Assembly: GCA_022822085.1 (NCBI GenBank)
Contig: JAJECK010000038.1
Coordinates: forward strand, 1 to 36,395
Source of the DNA: Candidatus Poribacteria bacterium
Lineage (GTDB): Bacteria; Poribacteria; WGA-4E; WGA-3G
Direction: 5' to 3'
DNA: 36,395 nt
Part shown: one piece after another, positions 8,133-16,459 of the stretch
Numbering within the stretch: the first letter of the stretch is position 1
Layout: each line of letters begins with the position of its first letter
Notes under the pieces: model-generated
Databases searched by the model: none
What the model was told of the DNA's origin: nothing
The model's input: only the letters and a program-made list of their open reading frames with translations
Made by a program: the position numbers and the translations under genes

Positions 8133-8864
8133 TCAGCCAGTATACGGATTGGGATTCCGTTCTACCTCAGCGAGAAGGGTGTCTACATACAGTTTGATAC
8201 TAAAAAGACGCGATGGTGAATCTCCAATTTTACCTTGTTGCAATTTCCCAAGTGAGTCCCAATATTCACCGAGTTTAGGACGATTTAATCCAATGAAATT
8301 AACTTTTGGATTATCCTTAAGACGTTTGTTCCAGTGAATTACCTCAACGAGATGGATATAGGTTGATGTGTTGTAATCCACACCAAGCATGAGGAGTTTT
8401 CCATTTTTTTGATATGCTCGAAACATCGGTGAATGTGTGCCGTAAGTCTTTCCCCAAGGCGAATAATCCCATGGGGAACGGTATCCCTCACAACTTAGAT
8501 GGTCTGAGACAAACACTTTAGCATCTTTTCCACGAGCAGCAACGGAATGTGAATAATGGTCTGACCGATAAGTTTTATCCATCTGACGAAAATACTCTGT
8601 TAACCATCCTACAGTAGACGGCGTTTTGTCAACGTCCCATGAATCCGTCCGTTCCTCTCTACTCGGTAATAGATTGAAGGATGGCATCAATATCAGCCCA
8701 TCTCCACCGATAACATCTTCAAGTGCGGAGATAACCGTTCCTGCACCACCGTCAACACTCCCTAAACTCTTGAAAGAAGAATGAATAAACAGCGTATCTG
8801 CTTTCTGGATTCCGAGTTTTGTAAAATCTCTGATGAGTTTTTCGCGTGTATATGGCAGTTTCAT
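8133..8864 (-). CDS. Aminoglycoside N(3)-acetyltransferase family protein
   Basis: About 243 residues of the antibiotic_NAT/AAC(3) fold, acetyl-CoA-dependent enzymes that acetylate an amine of aminoglycosides or related metabolites. Supporting segments are LFIHSSFKSLGSVDGGAGTV near the N-terminus, LILMPSFN, DHYSHSVAARG (with the conserved histidine), SPWGKTYGTHSPM, and LLMLGVDYNTSTYIHLVE. It is slightly shorter than many AAC(3) enzymes. The frame is open to 8888, but KLPYTREKLIRDF matches the family start, so ATG 8864 is chosen. Family members in environmental bacteria often have unknown natural substrates, so resistance is not assured. First gene of an AAC(3)-nucleotidyltransferase-PhyH set. 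Confidence 0.85.
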   Translation of the reverse strand: MKLPYTREKLIRDFTKLGIQKADTLFIHSSFKSLGSVDGGAGTVISALEDVIGGDGLILMPSFNLLPSREERTDSWDVDKTPSTVGWLTEYFRQMDKTYRSDHYSHSVAARGKDAKVFVSDHLSCEGYRSPWDYSPWGKTYGTHSPMFRAYQKNGKLLMLGVDYNTSTYIHLVEVIHWNKRLKDNPKVNFIGLNRPKLGEYWDSLGKLQQGKIGDSPSRLFSIKLYVDTLLAEVERNPNPYTG

Positions 8865-8962
8865 TTGTATTGAATAATAGAAACACAATTGGGTTGCTTA
8901 TGGTTCGAGGAAACTCCGATTTCCGCCCCTTTCAAGCCCATTAATTAGCACTTAACTAAGCA

Positions 8963-10129
8963 CTATTCTGCTCCATGTTCCATTAGCAACTTAACAATTT
9001 CTTCTGTACCTGTTCTCCGTTTTTGTGTTGCTATTTGAAGAGGAGTTGCCTCTTTCTTATTCTTGAAATTAGGATTTGCACCCTTGAGAAGCAACTTCTC
9101 AATAGCTCCACGTTGTTTTTCTCCATCTTTGATTGTTGATCGGATTGCTTCAATTAAAGGGGTTTCACCATTGTTGTCGGTAGCATCAATAGTCGCGCCA
9201 TTGTCTAAAAGTACATCAATGACCTTGATAAAACCTGCCTTTGCCGCGCAATGTAATGCGGTTTTTCCTTTGCTACTCCTGATATCAATGTCTGCCCCGA
9301 GTTTTAGCAGCCTCAAAACCTTCTCAGGATGCTCACCTTTGTCACCACGACAAACGTAAGGGAGTTGAGGCCATCCCATGTGGTCTACTGCGTTTACATC
9401 CTCTGGTGGGACATCGTAGGACTTGAGTAGGACGCTCATTTCAGAATTATCATCGTATACGCGTGGTGCTTGTTTAGGATTGGCACCGTTGTCAAAGAGC
9501 AGCTGAACGATGTCTGTCCTATCAGTTGAAACAGCATGATCCAGTAACTGTCTGCTATGCGGTTCTATCGTTGCACCTCTTGAGATAAGGAGTTCAACAA
9601 TGCGGATGTTTTCACCCACGATTGCATAACGAATAGGTGTGGCTGCCTTTGAGAACCGATGTTCAACTGTATGTGGTCCACCCGACTGTAGCATAACAGA
9701 ATCAAGGTAACCGGTATTAACAAGCATTGCATCTTGATTGACGAGTTTGTGTGCTGTCTCATAATCACCAAGATATGCAGCGGTATGTAGATCAACAACT
9801 GCACCTTGATTAAGAAGATAATCCGCTACATCGTTACGTCCTTCGTGTCGTGCAACACAGTAGGGTGTTATCTCCAAAGCATGTTGACTAAGATGGCATC
9901 CGGGTAGATTGATATTTGCACCTTGTTCCACGAGATACTGGACAACGTTTAATTTGCCACGGTAGGCAGCTTCCCATAGCATCGTTCTGCCATGTGAACC
10001 AACCGTGTGAAGCCATTCGGGTTTATCCTCTAAGAATTGTTTTACCGCATCAAGGTCACCGCGTCCTGCTGCAGCAACAACAATCTTTAAGAAATCGCTT
10101 TGGTTTCCAGTGAGTTGAGTTTTTGGCAT
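8963..10129 (-). CDS. Ankyrin-repeat protein
   Basis: 388 residues almost entirely of ankyrin repeats, roughly ten units, with clear consensus in GRTMLWEAAYRGKLNVVQYLVEQGANI, GKTALHCAAKAGFIKVIDVLLDNGA and NGETPLIEAIRSTI. There is no signal peptide or catalytic domain. Ankyrin arrays mediate protein binding; in sponge and other host-associated bacteria they are often proposed to act on host proteins, but nothing here shows export. It sits between the AAC(3) gene set and the PhyH pair, on the same strand. Confidence 0.9.
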   Translation of the reverse strand: MPKTQLTGNQSDFLKIVVAAAGRGDLDAVKQFLEDKPEWLHTVGSHGRTMLWEAAYRGKLNVVQYLVEQGANINLPGCHLSQHALEITPYCVARHEGRNDVADYLLNQGAVVDLHTAAYLGDYETAHKLVNQDAMLVNTGYLDSVMLQSGGPHTVEHRFSKAATPIRYAIVGENIRIVELLISRGATIEPHSRQLLDHAVSTDRTDIVQLLFDNGANPKQAPRVYDDNSEMSVLLKSYDVPPEDVNAVDHMGWPQLPYVCRGDKGEHPEKVLRLLKLGADIDIRSSKGKTALHCAAKAGFIKVIDVLLDNGATIDATDNNGETPLIEAIRSTIKDGEKQRGAIEKLLLKGANPNFKNKKEATPLQIATQKRRTGTEEIVKLLMEHGAE

Positions 10130-10199
10130 TTATCAAACCTTAGATATCTGAGTATCCAGCACGCTTTCAAAGCGCGCCCACATTAATTGTGTAGTGCTG

Positions 10200-10934
10200 T
10201 TAATTTGATTCAACAACGCGGGGTCTACCTCCAATAGATGGTGGTAAAAGCATACGTTTTTGTTGTTCTGTCAAATCACCGTATGTGCTAATGTCATAAT
10301 AATTGCCAGACCAAGCTGAATGACCTGGGCTATATTTATAGAGGAGGGCGCGACGTTGGTGTCCGAGTTGCCAAGGCATAGTTCCATGAACAAGTGCTTC
10401 AGTAAAAAATAGCACATCTCCTGGTTCAAGAGCCGGTTGAATAACATAATGTGTTGGCCGTTGAAAATTGCGAACTTCTGGTGGAATTTCTCTCAAAAAA
10501 TTACTCTTGTGACTTCCCGGTATACATGCAAATCCACCTGCGCCTTCTGGTGCTTCTGTGAGATTATATGTCATCACACATAAACCATTTCGCATGATTC
10601 CATCACGATATTTATACCAATGGTCGCCTTCTGGTCCACCGGGACTACCGCCGTCTTCACCACCGTGGAGTCCACCCCGTCCCTGCCCACCATTCATAAT
10701 AATAGGATAGTCGTGATCAAGTCGGACGTTAGGACCTAACATTTCAATCAGATAAGGAAGTATTGTCGGATGGTCAATGAGGTGCCTGAATATTTCTCCC
10801 CATTGACTTTGAGGTCCCTGCATTTCACCTTTATCAATAAACTCGTTCATTTGCGCCACTTCGTCGTCAGTTAAGACATCTTTTATAATAAGATAGCCTT
10901 CAAGGTCTACCTTGAATTTTTCTTCTCCTGTCAT
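10200..10934 (-). CDS. Phytanoyl-CoA dioxygenase family protein, copy 1
   Basis: 244-residue Fe(II)/2-oxoglutarate dioxygenase of the PhyH family. RGGLHGGEDGG carries the first iron-ligand histidine and an acidic residue, GDVLFFTEALVHGTMPW the distal histidine, and the arginine-rich HQRRALLYKYSPGH the likely 2-oxoglutarate site. MTYNLTEAPEGAGGFACIPGSHKSN is the typical PhyH core. It is the downstream member of a tandem pair of equal length; the substrate is unknown and hydroxylation of phytanoyl-CoA should not be assumed. Confidence 0.9.
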   Translation of the reverse strand: MTGEEKFKVDLEGYLIIKDVLTDDEVAQMNEFIDKGEMQGPQSQWGEIFRHLIDHPTILPYLIEMLGPNVRLDHDYPIIMNGGQGRGGLHGGEDGGSPGGPEGDHWYKYRDGIMRNGLCVMTYNLTEAPEGAGGFACIPGSHKSNFLREIPPEVRNFQRPTHYVIQPALEPGDVLFFTEALVHGTMPWQLGHQRRALLYKYSPGHSAWSGNYYDISTYGDLTEQQKRMLLPPSIGGRPRVVESN

Positions 10935-11030
10935 TAGATATGCTTTCCTTTCAATGAATGTTTTATTGAATAGAATATTGATATTTCAACAAAATATTAC
11001 ACAAGATTCAATTACAAGCAATCACCAGTT

Positions 11031-11765
11031 TCATTTCGTATCAACAACTGGTGGTCTTTTACCGATGGAGGGTGGTAAAAGTAAACGTTTCTGTTGTTCA
11101 GTCAACTCAGGATATTTGCTTATGTCGTAATAATTACTTGACCATGATGAATGTCCTGGACTATATTTGTATAGCAATGCGCGTCGTTGATGATCTGCTT
11201 TCCAAGGCATTGTTCCGTGGACAAGTGCTTCGGTGAAAAACAGAACATCACCTGCTTCAAGTGCTGGTTGGACGACATAATGAACAGAACGTTCAAAACT
11301 TCGGACATCTCTCGGTATTTCTGGTGCGAAATTACTTTTGTGACTTGCGGGTATACATGCGAATCCGCCAGCTCCTTCAGGAGCATCGGCGAGGTTGTAT
11401 GTCATTACACACAGTCCATTTCGTATTACACCATCTCGATATTTATACCAATGATCACCCACGTTCCCGCGTGCATGCCCGCCATTTTCACCACCGTGCA
11501 ATCCACCTCTTTTTTCACCTTTATTCATAATAATTGCATAATCGTGATCTAAACGGACATACGGACCAAGTAGTTCTATCAGGTAAGGCAATATTTTGGG
11601 ATGATCCATTAGGTCTTTGAATGTTTCACTCCAAAGACTGGGACGCCTGTCCATTTCACCTTTGTCGATAAAAGAGTTCATTTCAGCGACTTCATTGTCA
11701 GTTAAAACATTCTTTATCACCAGATATCCGTCAAGGTCTACTTGAAATTTCTCTTCACCTGTCAT
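11031..11765 (-). CDS. Phytanoyl-CoA dioxygenase family protein, copy 2
   Basis: 244 residues, the same length as the neighbouring copy and highly similar along the whole chain (MTGEEKF start, PEGAGGFACIP, GDVLFFTEALVHGTMPW, RRALLYKYSPGHS). The iron-ligand residues are kept: LHGGENGG here against LHGGEDGG in copy 1. Differences cluster in the loops before and after the glycine-rich segment, and the C-termini diverge, suggesting tandem duplication with some specialisation. A consensus promoter lies about 90 bases upstream; copy 1 follows after 96 bases. Confidence 0.9.
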   Translation of the reverse strand: MTGEEKFQVDLDGYLVIKNVLTDNEVAEMNSFIDKGEMDRRPSLWSETFKDLMDHPKILPYLIELLGPYVRLDHDYAIIMNKGEKRGGLHGGENGGHARGNVGDHWYKYRDGVIRNGLCVMTYNLADAPEGAGGFACIPASHKSNFAPEIPRDVRSFERSVHYVVQPALEAGDVLFFTEALVHGTMPWKADHQRRALLYKYSPGHSSWSSNYYDISKYPELTEQQKRLLLPPSIGKRPPVVDTK

Positions 11766-11856
11766 ATTTGGAGTCTCCTCTCCTTCTGTCTGACATCAAT
11801 GTTGGCATTTTTCATCAACTTCCGCAAACCGAAATCAATAACCATATTAACGATTG

Positions 11857-11886
11857 ATTATAGCAGCAAAATTTGAGATGTGTCAA
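11857..11886 (-). promoter_or_regulatory. Promoter for the PhyH pair
   Basis: Minus strand: TTGACA (11886-11881), 18-base spacer, TATAAT (11862-11857). Both hexamers are perfect. The implied leader to the ATG at 11765 is about 85 bases. Confidence 0.8.
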
Positions 11887-11985
11887 AGTCAATTCTCAAT
11901 ATCGATTTATAAGGTGATTTAGTTTTCAATATTTTCAAACAGTTTTTTCTATTGTGTTAATGTTTTATAGCAGCATCATTTCCGT

Positions 11986-12165
11986 GTCTTTAGTCCCGTA
12001 GGGACGATATGTTTATAGCAAAACGTTGAGCACAAGTTCTTTAATTCCATTGGGACGATATCTGTCCAACAAAGATATTAGATAAACATATCGTCCCTAC
12101 GGGACTAAGATACTGTGTTCATGCACGATCTATAAACATATCGTCCCTACGGGACTAAAGAGCGT
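11986..12165. repeat. Cluster of GTCCC..GGGAC palindromic repeats
   Basis: Copies of the unit TAGTCCCGTAGGGACGATAT plus GTTTATAG: one plus-oriented near 11990-12018, a degenerate one near 12045-12063, and two inverted ones near 12082-12110 and 12130-12161. Each has a GTCCC/GGGAC mini-hairpin. Related single copies occur near 27051-27080 and 31815-31842. The spacer 11766-12373 otherwise shows only the two flanking promoters. Confidence 0.8.
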
Positions 12166-12300
12166 TACTCGGACCTTCATATCCTTTAGTTTATCTCATG
12201 AGTTTTGCTACGCTGGACTTGACCATCGATTTTAACTTTTAGTAAAACACAAAAGCGATAATTCTTAAAACAAAATAACCCTGATCGATTTATTGGACAA

Positions 12301-12329
12301 TTGAATCCTTCATTTAGATATGGTATACT
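12301..12329 (+). promoter_or_regulatory. Promoter for the FGE-like gene and mutY
   Basis: TTGAAT (12301-12306), 17-base spacer, TATACT (12324-12329). It places transcription start near 12336, ruling out the in-frame ATG at 12320 as a translation start. Confidence 0.65.
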
Positions 12330-12373
12330 TAAGAACGGAATTAATGACAATATATCTTCAACTTAATAGAGAC

Positions 12374-13093
12374 ATGAAAATAGAAATCCTCAATTATCCG
12401 ATGGTAGAAATACCAACGGGACCTTTCACAATGGGCACATATCCGACAGGGCTGCGGAAAACAGACCCTGAAGAACCGCAACGTAGTGTCACACTGGATG
12501 CTTACGCTATCGGAATCTATCAAATAACTAATACACAGTATGCTCAGTTTATAAAAGGGACAGAATATAGACAACCGATATATTGGGCAGATGATCGTTT
12601 CAATAATAAAGATCATCCTGTTGTCGGAGTAAGTTGGTATGATACTCAACTTTTTTTGGAATGGCTTAACGAATTCAGTGGTCAGACATATCGTTTACCA
12701 ACAGAAGCTGAATGGGAAAAAGCAGCACGCGGTACTGATGGTAGAGAGTATCCTTGGGGTAATAACTGGGATGCTCATAGAGCAAATACCTCGGAAACTG
12801 GAAATAAGATGTTAAAACCTGTTGGTAGTTATCCTGATGGTATTAGTCCTTTTGGTTGCTATGATATGGCAGGAAACGCCTATGATTGGTGCAGTGATTG
12901 GTTTCACATTGAAACATATAAATATGCACCTACAGAGAATCCGATGGGTGCTGTTGATGGAAGACGGAAGGTGATTCGTGGTGGTTCGTGGCAACCTCGC
13001 GGAGAGTATGCAGCACGTTGTGCGAATCGTGCTGCCAAGGAACCTGCAAATGCAAGTCACAATGTAAGTTTCCGTATTGCAATAGATGTGTAA
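12374..13093 (+). CDS. Formylglycine-generating-enzyme/SUMF1-like protein
   Basis: About 240 residues of the FGE-sulfatase fold: MVEIPTGPFTMGTYP at the start, HPVVGVSWYDTQLFLEWLN, YRLPTEAEWEKAARG, GCYDMAGNAYDWCSDWF, and RKVIRGGSWQ near the end. True aerobic FGE uses two nearby cysteines; here the C-terminal segment reads EYAARCANRAAKEP, keeping one cysteine and lacking its partner five residues earlier. It may therefore be a non-FGE member (EgtB-like or structural) rather than a sulfatase activator. No signal peptide is seen with this start; ATG 12344 is an alternative. mutY follows with a 2-base gap, so the two are cotranscribed. Confidence 0.8.
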   Translation: MKIEILNYPMVEIPTGPFTMGTYPTGLRKTDPEEPQRSVTLDAYAIGIYQITNTQYAQFIKGTEYRQPIYWADDRFNNKDHPVVGVSWYDTQLFLEWLNEFSGQTYRLPTEAEWEKAARGTDGREYPWGNNWDAHRANTSETGNKMLKPVGSYPDGISPFGCYDMAGNAYDWCSDWFHIETYKYAPTENPMGAVDGRRKVIRGGSWQPRGEYAARCANRAAKEPANASHNVSFRIAIDV

Positions 13094-13095
13094 CA

Positions 13096-14181
13096 ATGGA
13101 AAAACTATCTTCATCAGAATCCTATCAAGAATTTCGTAATTCCTTGTTGAAATGGTTCAAGAAACATCAACGTGAAATGCCGTGGCGGGGTATTGATGAC
13201 CCTTATAAAATTTGGGTTTCTGAGGTGATGTTACAGCAAACACAGGTAAAAAAGGTAGTTGACTATTATGAGAGATTTATTGTCCAGTTCCCTGATGTAA
13301 CTCAACTTGCTGCTGCTTCCTTACAAGATGTGCTAAAAGTATGGGAAGGAATGGGATATTATGCCAGGGCTCGGAACTTACATAAAGCAGCAAAGATTAT
13401 CGTCAATGAATATGATGGGGAAGTCCCTACAGATTATACGACCTTTCGTAAATTACCGGGTGTGGGCGATTACAGTGCTGCTGCAGTTTTAAGTATTGCC
13501 TATAATGCACCTTACGCGGCAGTAGATGGTAATATAAAGCGTGTATTGGCACGCCTTTTTTTAATGAAAAGTCCTATCAACGGGACATCAGTTGCAGGAC
13601 AATTTCAACAGAAGGCAAACGAACTATTAGATGCGGAAGAACCAGGATTATTTAATCAAGCGATGATGGAATTAGGTGCGACTGTATGCCGTCCACAGTC
13701 TCCCACTTGTCTTGTCTGTCCTGTGAATTTATTTTGTGGAGCATACCAAACAGCAAGGCAAGATGAATTTCCTATACGACACAAGCGTGAAAAAATTCCT
13801 GAACATCACATCACTACAGGTGTTATCTACAAAGGAGATGAAGTCCTCATAGTACAACGACCCCTTGATGGTCTACTTGGGGGACTTTGGGAATTTCCTA
13901 ATGGACATGTTGAAAAATCAGAAAACACTGAACAAGCATGTATTCGCCATATTAGTGAAGTAGTAAATCTCTCAGTCTCTGATATAAAATACCTCACCCG
14001 AGTTAGACATGCATTCACACATTTTAAAATAATGGTAGATGTATTTGAATGCAATTATGTGTCAGGTGAGGTTGTACTAAATGGTCCAATAGACGCGAAA
14101 TGGGTAAAACTATCTGAACTGAAGGAGTATCCACTTCCGCGTGCTACACATAAGATATTAGATGAATTAATTCAACAATAA
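13096..14181 (+). CDS. mutY: A/G-specific adenine glycosylase
   Basis: 361-residue base-excision repair glycosylase removing adenine opposite 8-oxoguanine. DPYKIWVSEVMLQQTQV carries the catalytic glutamate, LPGVGDYSAAAVLSIAYN the helix-hairpin-helix, and VDGNIKRVLAR the catalytic aspartate. The 4Fe-4S ligands are C-x6-C-x2-C-x5-C in VCRPQSPTCLVCPVNLFC. From about residue 225 a NUDIX-like domain follows (GVIYKGDEVLIVQR, GGLWEFPNGHVE), which recognises 8-oxoG. The longer in-frame start at 12988 is rejected because it overlaps the FGE-like gene and is out of character. The 3' end overlaps the convergent aldo/keto reductase by 15 bases. Confidence 0.95.
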   Translation: MEKLSSSESYQEFRNSLLKWFKKHQREMPWRGIDDPYKIWVSEVMLQQTQVKKVVDYYERFIVQFPDVTQLAAASLQDVLKVWEGMGYYARARNLHKAAKIIVNEYDGEVPTDYTTFRKLPGVGDYSAAAVLSIAYNAPYAAVDGNIKRVLARLFLMKSPINGTSVAGQFQQKANELLDAEEPGLFNQAMMELGATVCRPQSPTCLVCPVNLFCGAYQTARQDEFPIRHKREKIPEHHITTGVIYKGDEVLIVQRPLDGLLGGLWEFPNGHVEKSENTEQACIRHISEVVNLSVSDIKYLTRVRHAFTHFKIMVDVFECNYVSGEVVLNGPIDAKWVKLSELKEYPLPRATHKILDELIQQ

Positions 14182-15120
14182 ACCGAACTTTGCATCGAAT
14201 TTTTCCCACACATCATCTGATATTGGAGTGCTTGCTGCGCGGACATTGGCATCTAATTGTTCTTTATTGAGACTGCCAATGTTATTGCCATGAATCCGAT
14301 CTTCACGCAGACAGTACTGTAGAGCAAGTTGTAGCAAGCTGACACCTTCTTCTACACACCATTCCCAGAACGGATATGCTGCTGCAACATCACCCTCTTT
14401 TTTCCAACGTCCGCGTTCAATCTCATCATCAAGATTAACATCTGTAAGGATACCTCGCAGGATTGACCATCCGTTCATTACACCGATATCTGCTTCTGCA
14501 GCAGCAGGTAGGATTGTGTCTTTCACAGATTGTCGCACAAGGTTGTAGTCGTTAAAACACAAGAGAAGGTCAACATCTCCAGTAGCGATAGCTTTTAGAT
14601 GGAAATCGTGTGGATGCATGCCATATCCAACGAATCGGACAAGTCCACGTTCTTTACATATCAGCAATCCTTCAAGCGTTCCATCTTTTTCAAGCGTGGG
14701 ATCAATTGCTCTTGGATCGTGAATCAACATACCGTCAAGATAATCAATATTTAGGATTTTTAGTTGATCTTCAAGATCGGCAATTGCTCGGTCAGCAGAA
14801 TAGTTGGGTTCACCTTGCCCATAACCACCCCAATCCGCTGCAGAATGGCAACAGAGGCGTGCAGTGATGATCACATCTTCGCGAGGAATTTCCTTCATAG
14901 CTAATCCAAGTTTCCTTAATGAATCACCATAACACCGTGCACAATCAAAATGGTTACAACCGATAGAGACTGCGTACTTAATCAAGTCAATTGCATCTTC
15001 ATCAGATACATGACCGAAATTGTTCCCGAAACCTTGTGTTCCGTAGGGTATGACAGGGATACTTAACTCAGTTTTACCTAAACGTCTTCTTGGGACAGTT
15101 GGTAATGATTGATTTGCCAT
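14167..15120 (-). CDS. Aldo/keto reductase family protein
   Basis: 317 residues with the AKR TIM barrel: RRRLGKTELSIPVIPYGTQGFG at the N-terminus, CNHFDCARCYGDSLRKLG with the catalytic Asp and Tyr, DYLDGMLIHDPR with the active-site histidine, and SLLQLALQYCL late in the barrel. The position normally holding the catalytic lysine (ISTK in most members) reads IITARL, so the Lys of the tetrad appears absent; redox activity is uncertain. Good AGGAGAG 4 bases before the ATG. Its 3' end overlaps mutY tail to tail. Substrate unknown. Confidence 0.85.
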   Translation of the reverse strand: MANQSLPTVPRRRLGKTELSIPVIPYGTQGFGNNFGHVSDEDAIDLIKYAVSIGCNHFDCARCYGDSLRKLGLAMKEIPREDVIITARLCCHSAADWGGYGQGEPNYSADRAIADLEDQLKILNIDYLDGMLIHDPRAIDPTLEKDGTLEGLLICKERGLVRFVGYGMHPHDFHLKAIATGDVDLLLCFNDYNLVRQSVKDTILPAAAEADIGVMNGWSILRGILTDVNLDDEIERGRWKKEGDVAAAYPFWEWCVEEGVSLLQLALQYCLREDRIHGNNIGSLNKEQLDANVRAASTPISDDVWEKFDAKFGLLLN

Positions 15121-15379
15121 AATACTCTCCTAATTAATATCGTAGATAAGTTTAAAAGTTAAGGACTATAATTAAACACAATGAATTGTTTGATATAACG
15201 TGAACTCGGCATAGGCCATTTGACGAATTAGTACGGTTTCCTAACCTAATGTAGAGGAGACCGCACGGGGAATCATGACAAATACCCATAAGCGTCAATT
15301 TAAGGCATATTATCCGTATTTTGGATGTGTTTAGTCCCAGGAATTTACGTCAAATGCACGTTTGACACCTCTTATATTC

Positions 15380-15485
15380 TGTAGGAGCGAGCTTTGCTCG
15401 AGGCCTTTCATCCGGTTATATTCTGTAGGAGCGAACTTTGCTCGAGACCTTTCGTCCAGTGTCGCGAGCAAAGCTCGCTCCTACA
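15380..15485. repeat. Three copies of the GTAGGAGCGAGC palindrome
   Basis: Direct copies of TGTAGGAGCGAGCTTTGCTC at about 15380-15405 and 15424-15449 (one G-to-A change) and an inverted copy at 15461-15485. The same element forms an inverted pair at 26634-26695. Each core (GCGAGC-TTT-GCTCG) folds on itself. The frame open across 15362-15592 is an artefact of these repeats. Confidence 0.85.
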
Positions 15486-15497
15486 AAAAAATCTTCG

Positions 15498-15541
15498 CTA
15501 AATTGACAACTATGGGTAGAGCGAAGCGAAACCCGACGGAC
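15498..15541. repeat. GGGTAGAGCGAAGC element
   Basis: GCTAAATTGACAACTATGGG followed by TAGAGCGAAGCGAAACCCGA and CGGAC. A copy with identical flanks but inverted core lies at 31624-31668, and a third, inverted, at about 31208-31242. The rest of the spacer 15121-15613 shows no gene; a 'CGTCAATTTAAGG' tract near 15292 recalls the edge of the 31232 copy. Confidence 0.7.
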
Positions 15542-15613
15542 AGAAGAAAACTTGACCTTCAATTAGAAGTTGACAGAACACTACAGATTTAACGACCAAC
15601 TGATAGTTTGGCA

Positions 15614-16171
15614 CTATTCATACGTCAGAACGCGTAGGTTGCCAAACTGATCATCTATCCAAATAACATCACCCCAACGTGAAAATCCTGTCATTCTTAT
15701 CCGAGAATTACCTATCTGTAAATATTGCGGGTCATCAACTTTAGAGTATTTCCTTGGACGTGAACTGTAAGATCTTGTATGAGTATTACCTTTTCTTAGT
15801 GAAATAATTCGTGCATAACTCGTTATGTTAACTTTAAAGCCGTATGCACGCAGCCATCTTAAAGATGCTTTGGGACTCAGCAAGACAAGCCTTTTATTTT
15901 GGTTTCCAACCTTTTTTACAGGAGGTAAAGAAATAGGGTTTATGTTTATCGTTGTTTTGACTGGTAGATTTCTACGTTGCTGCATTTTTTGGAAAGCTTG
16001 TTGACTGGCAACCGAAGAGTTGTAAATAAAATTCGATATAGCCTGTGATTCAGCCAAAGCCTGTTCCTCGGTAAGTTCCTGTTCCTCGGTTAGTATCTGT
16101 GCACAACCAACAACAATAACACTGACTGTAAGGAGTAGAACAAAAGCGACTATTTTCAGTTGGATATTCAT
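15614..16171 (-). CDS. Lipoprotein of unknown function
   Basis: 185 residues. The N-terminus, MNIQLKIVAFVLLLTVSVIVVGC, is a lipoprotein signal with lipobox VVGC, so the mature chain is probably membrane-anchored in the envelope. Right after it is a duplicated acidic unit, LTEEQELTEEQALAES, from an 18-base tandem repeat near 16062-16100. The C-terminal part (RMTGFSRWGDVIWIDDQFGNLRVLTYE) is beta-rich and might be a small binding domain, but I recognise no family. It has its own good promoter and stands alone. Confidence 0.7.
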   Translation of the reverse strand: MNIQLKIVAFVLLLTVSVIVVGCAQILTEEQELTEEQALAESQAISNFIYNSSVASQQAFQKMQQRRNLPVKTTININPISLPPVKKVGNQNKRLVLLSPKASLRWLRAYGFKVNITSYARIISLRKGNTHTRSYSSRPRKYSKVDDPQYLQIGNSRIRMTGFSRWGDVIWIDDQFGNLRVLTYE

Positions 16172-16202
16172 AGGTTCACCTAATGTCTAATACTTGCATC
16201 GG

Positions 16203-16231
16203 AATATATCACAGATATGTATTGATGTCAA
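16203..16231 (-). promoter_or_regulatory. Promoter for the lipoprotein gene
   Basis: Minus strand: TTGACA (16231-16226), 17-base spacer, TATATT (16208-16203), about 32 bases before the ATG at 16171. Confidence 0.75.
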
Positions 16232-16399
16232 GACGAGATTCAATAAGATCCATGGTTATTTAGTTTTCGGTCTTTGAGCAGATTTTATCACAAATGTTAA
16301 TATATCAATGGATTTGATGTCCATATTGAATCCTGGTTCAGACAACACATAACCGCTAAAGTTAGAAAAAATAGATTTATTTTATTTAGATTGACGTTT

Positions 16400-16424
16400 A
16401 TGGGACGAGGTAACCTCGCCCCTA
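16400..16424. repeat. GGGGCGAGGTTACCTCG element
   Basis: GGGACGAGGTAACCTCGCCCC forms a CGAGGT/ACCTCG palindrome; a related copy in the other orientation is at 31303-31322, next to a stronger GGGCGGGG/CCCCGCCC hairpin at 31347-31365. Confidence 0.65.
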
Positions 16425-16459
16425 CGAAACGGACGTTAAAATTCAAAGTTGACCAAACA

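Noticed and set aside
11187-11552. 121-residue plus-strand frame opposite PhyH copy 2
   Set aside because: Antisense shadow of a well-supported gene; no family resemblance or ribosome-binding site.
12988-13095. Cysteine-rich N-terminal extension of MutY
   Set aside because: It overlaps the FGE-like coding region in another frame; MutY homology begins after ATG 13096, directly following the FGE-like stop.
15362-15592. 76-residue open frame on the plus strand
   Set aside because: It runs through three copies of the GTAGGAGCGAGC repeat and the 15498 element; the repeated SVGANFARD-type peptides come from the palindrome, and there is no ribosome-binding site.
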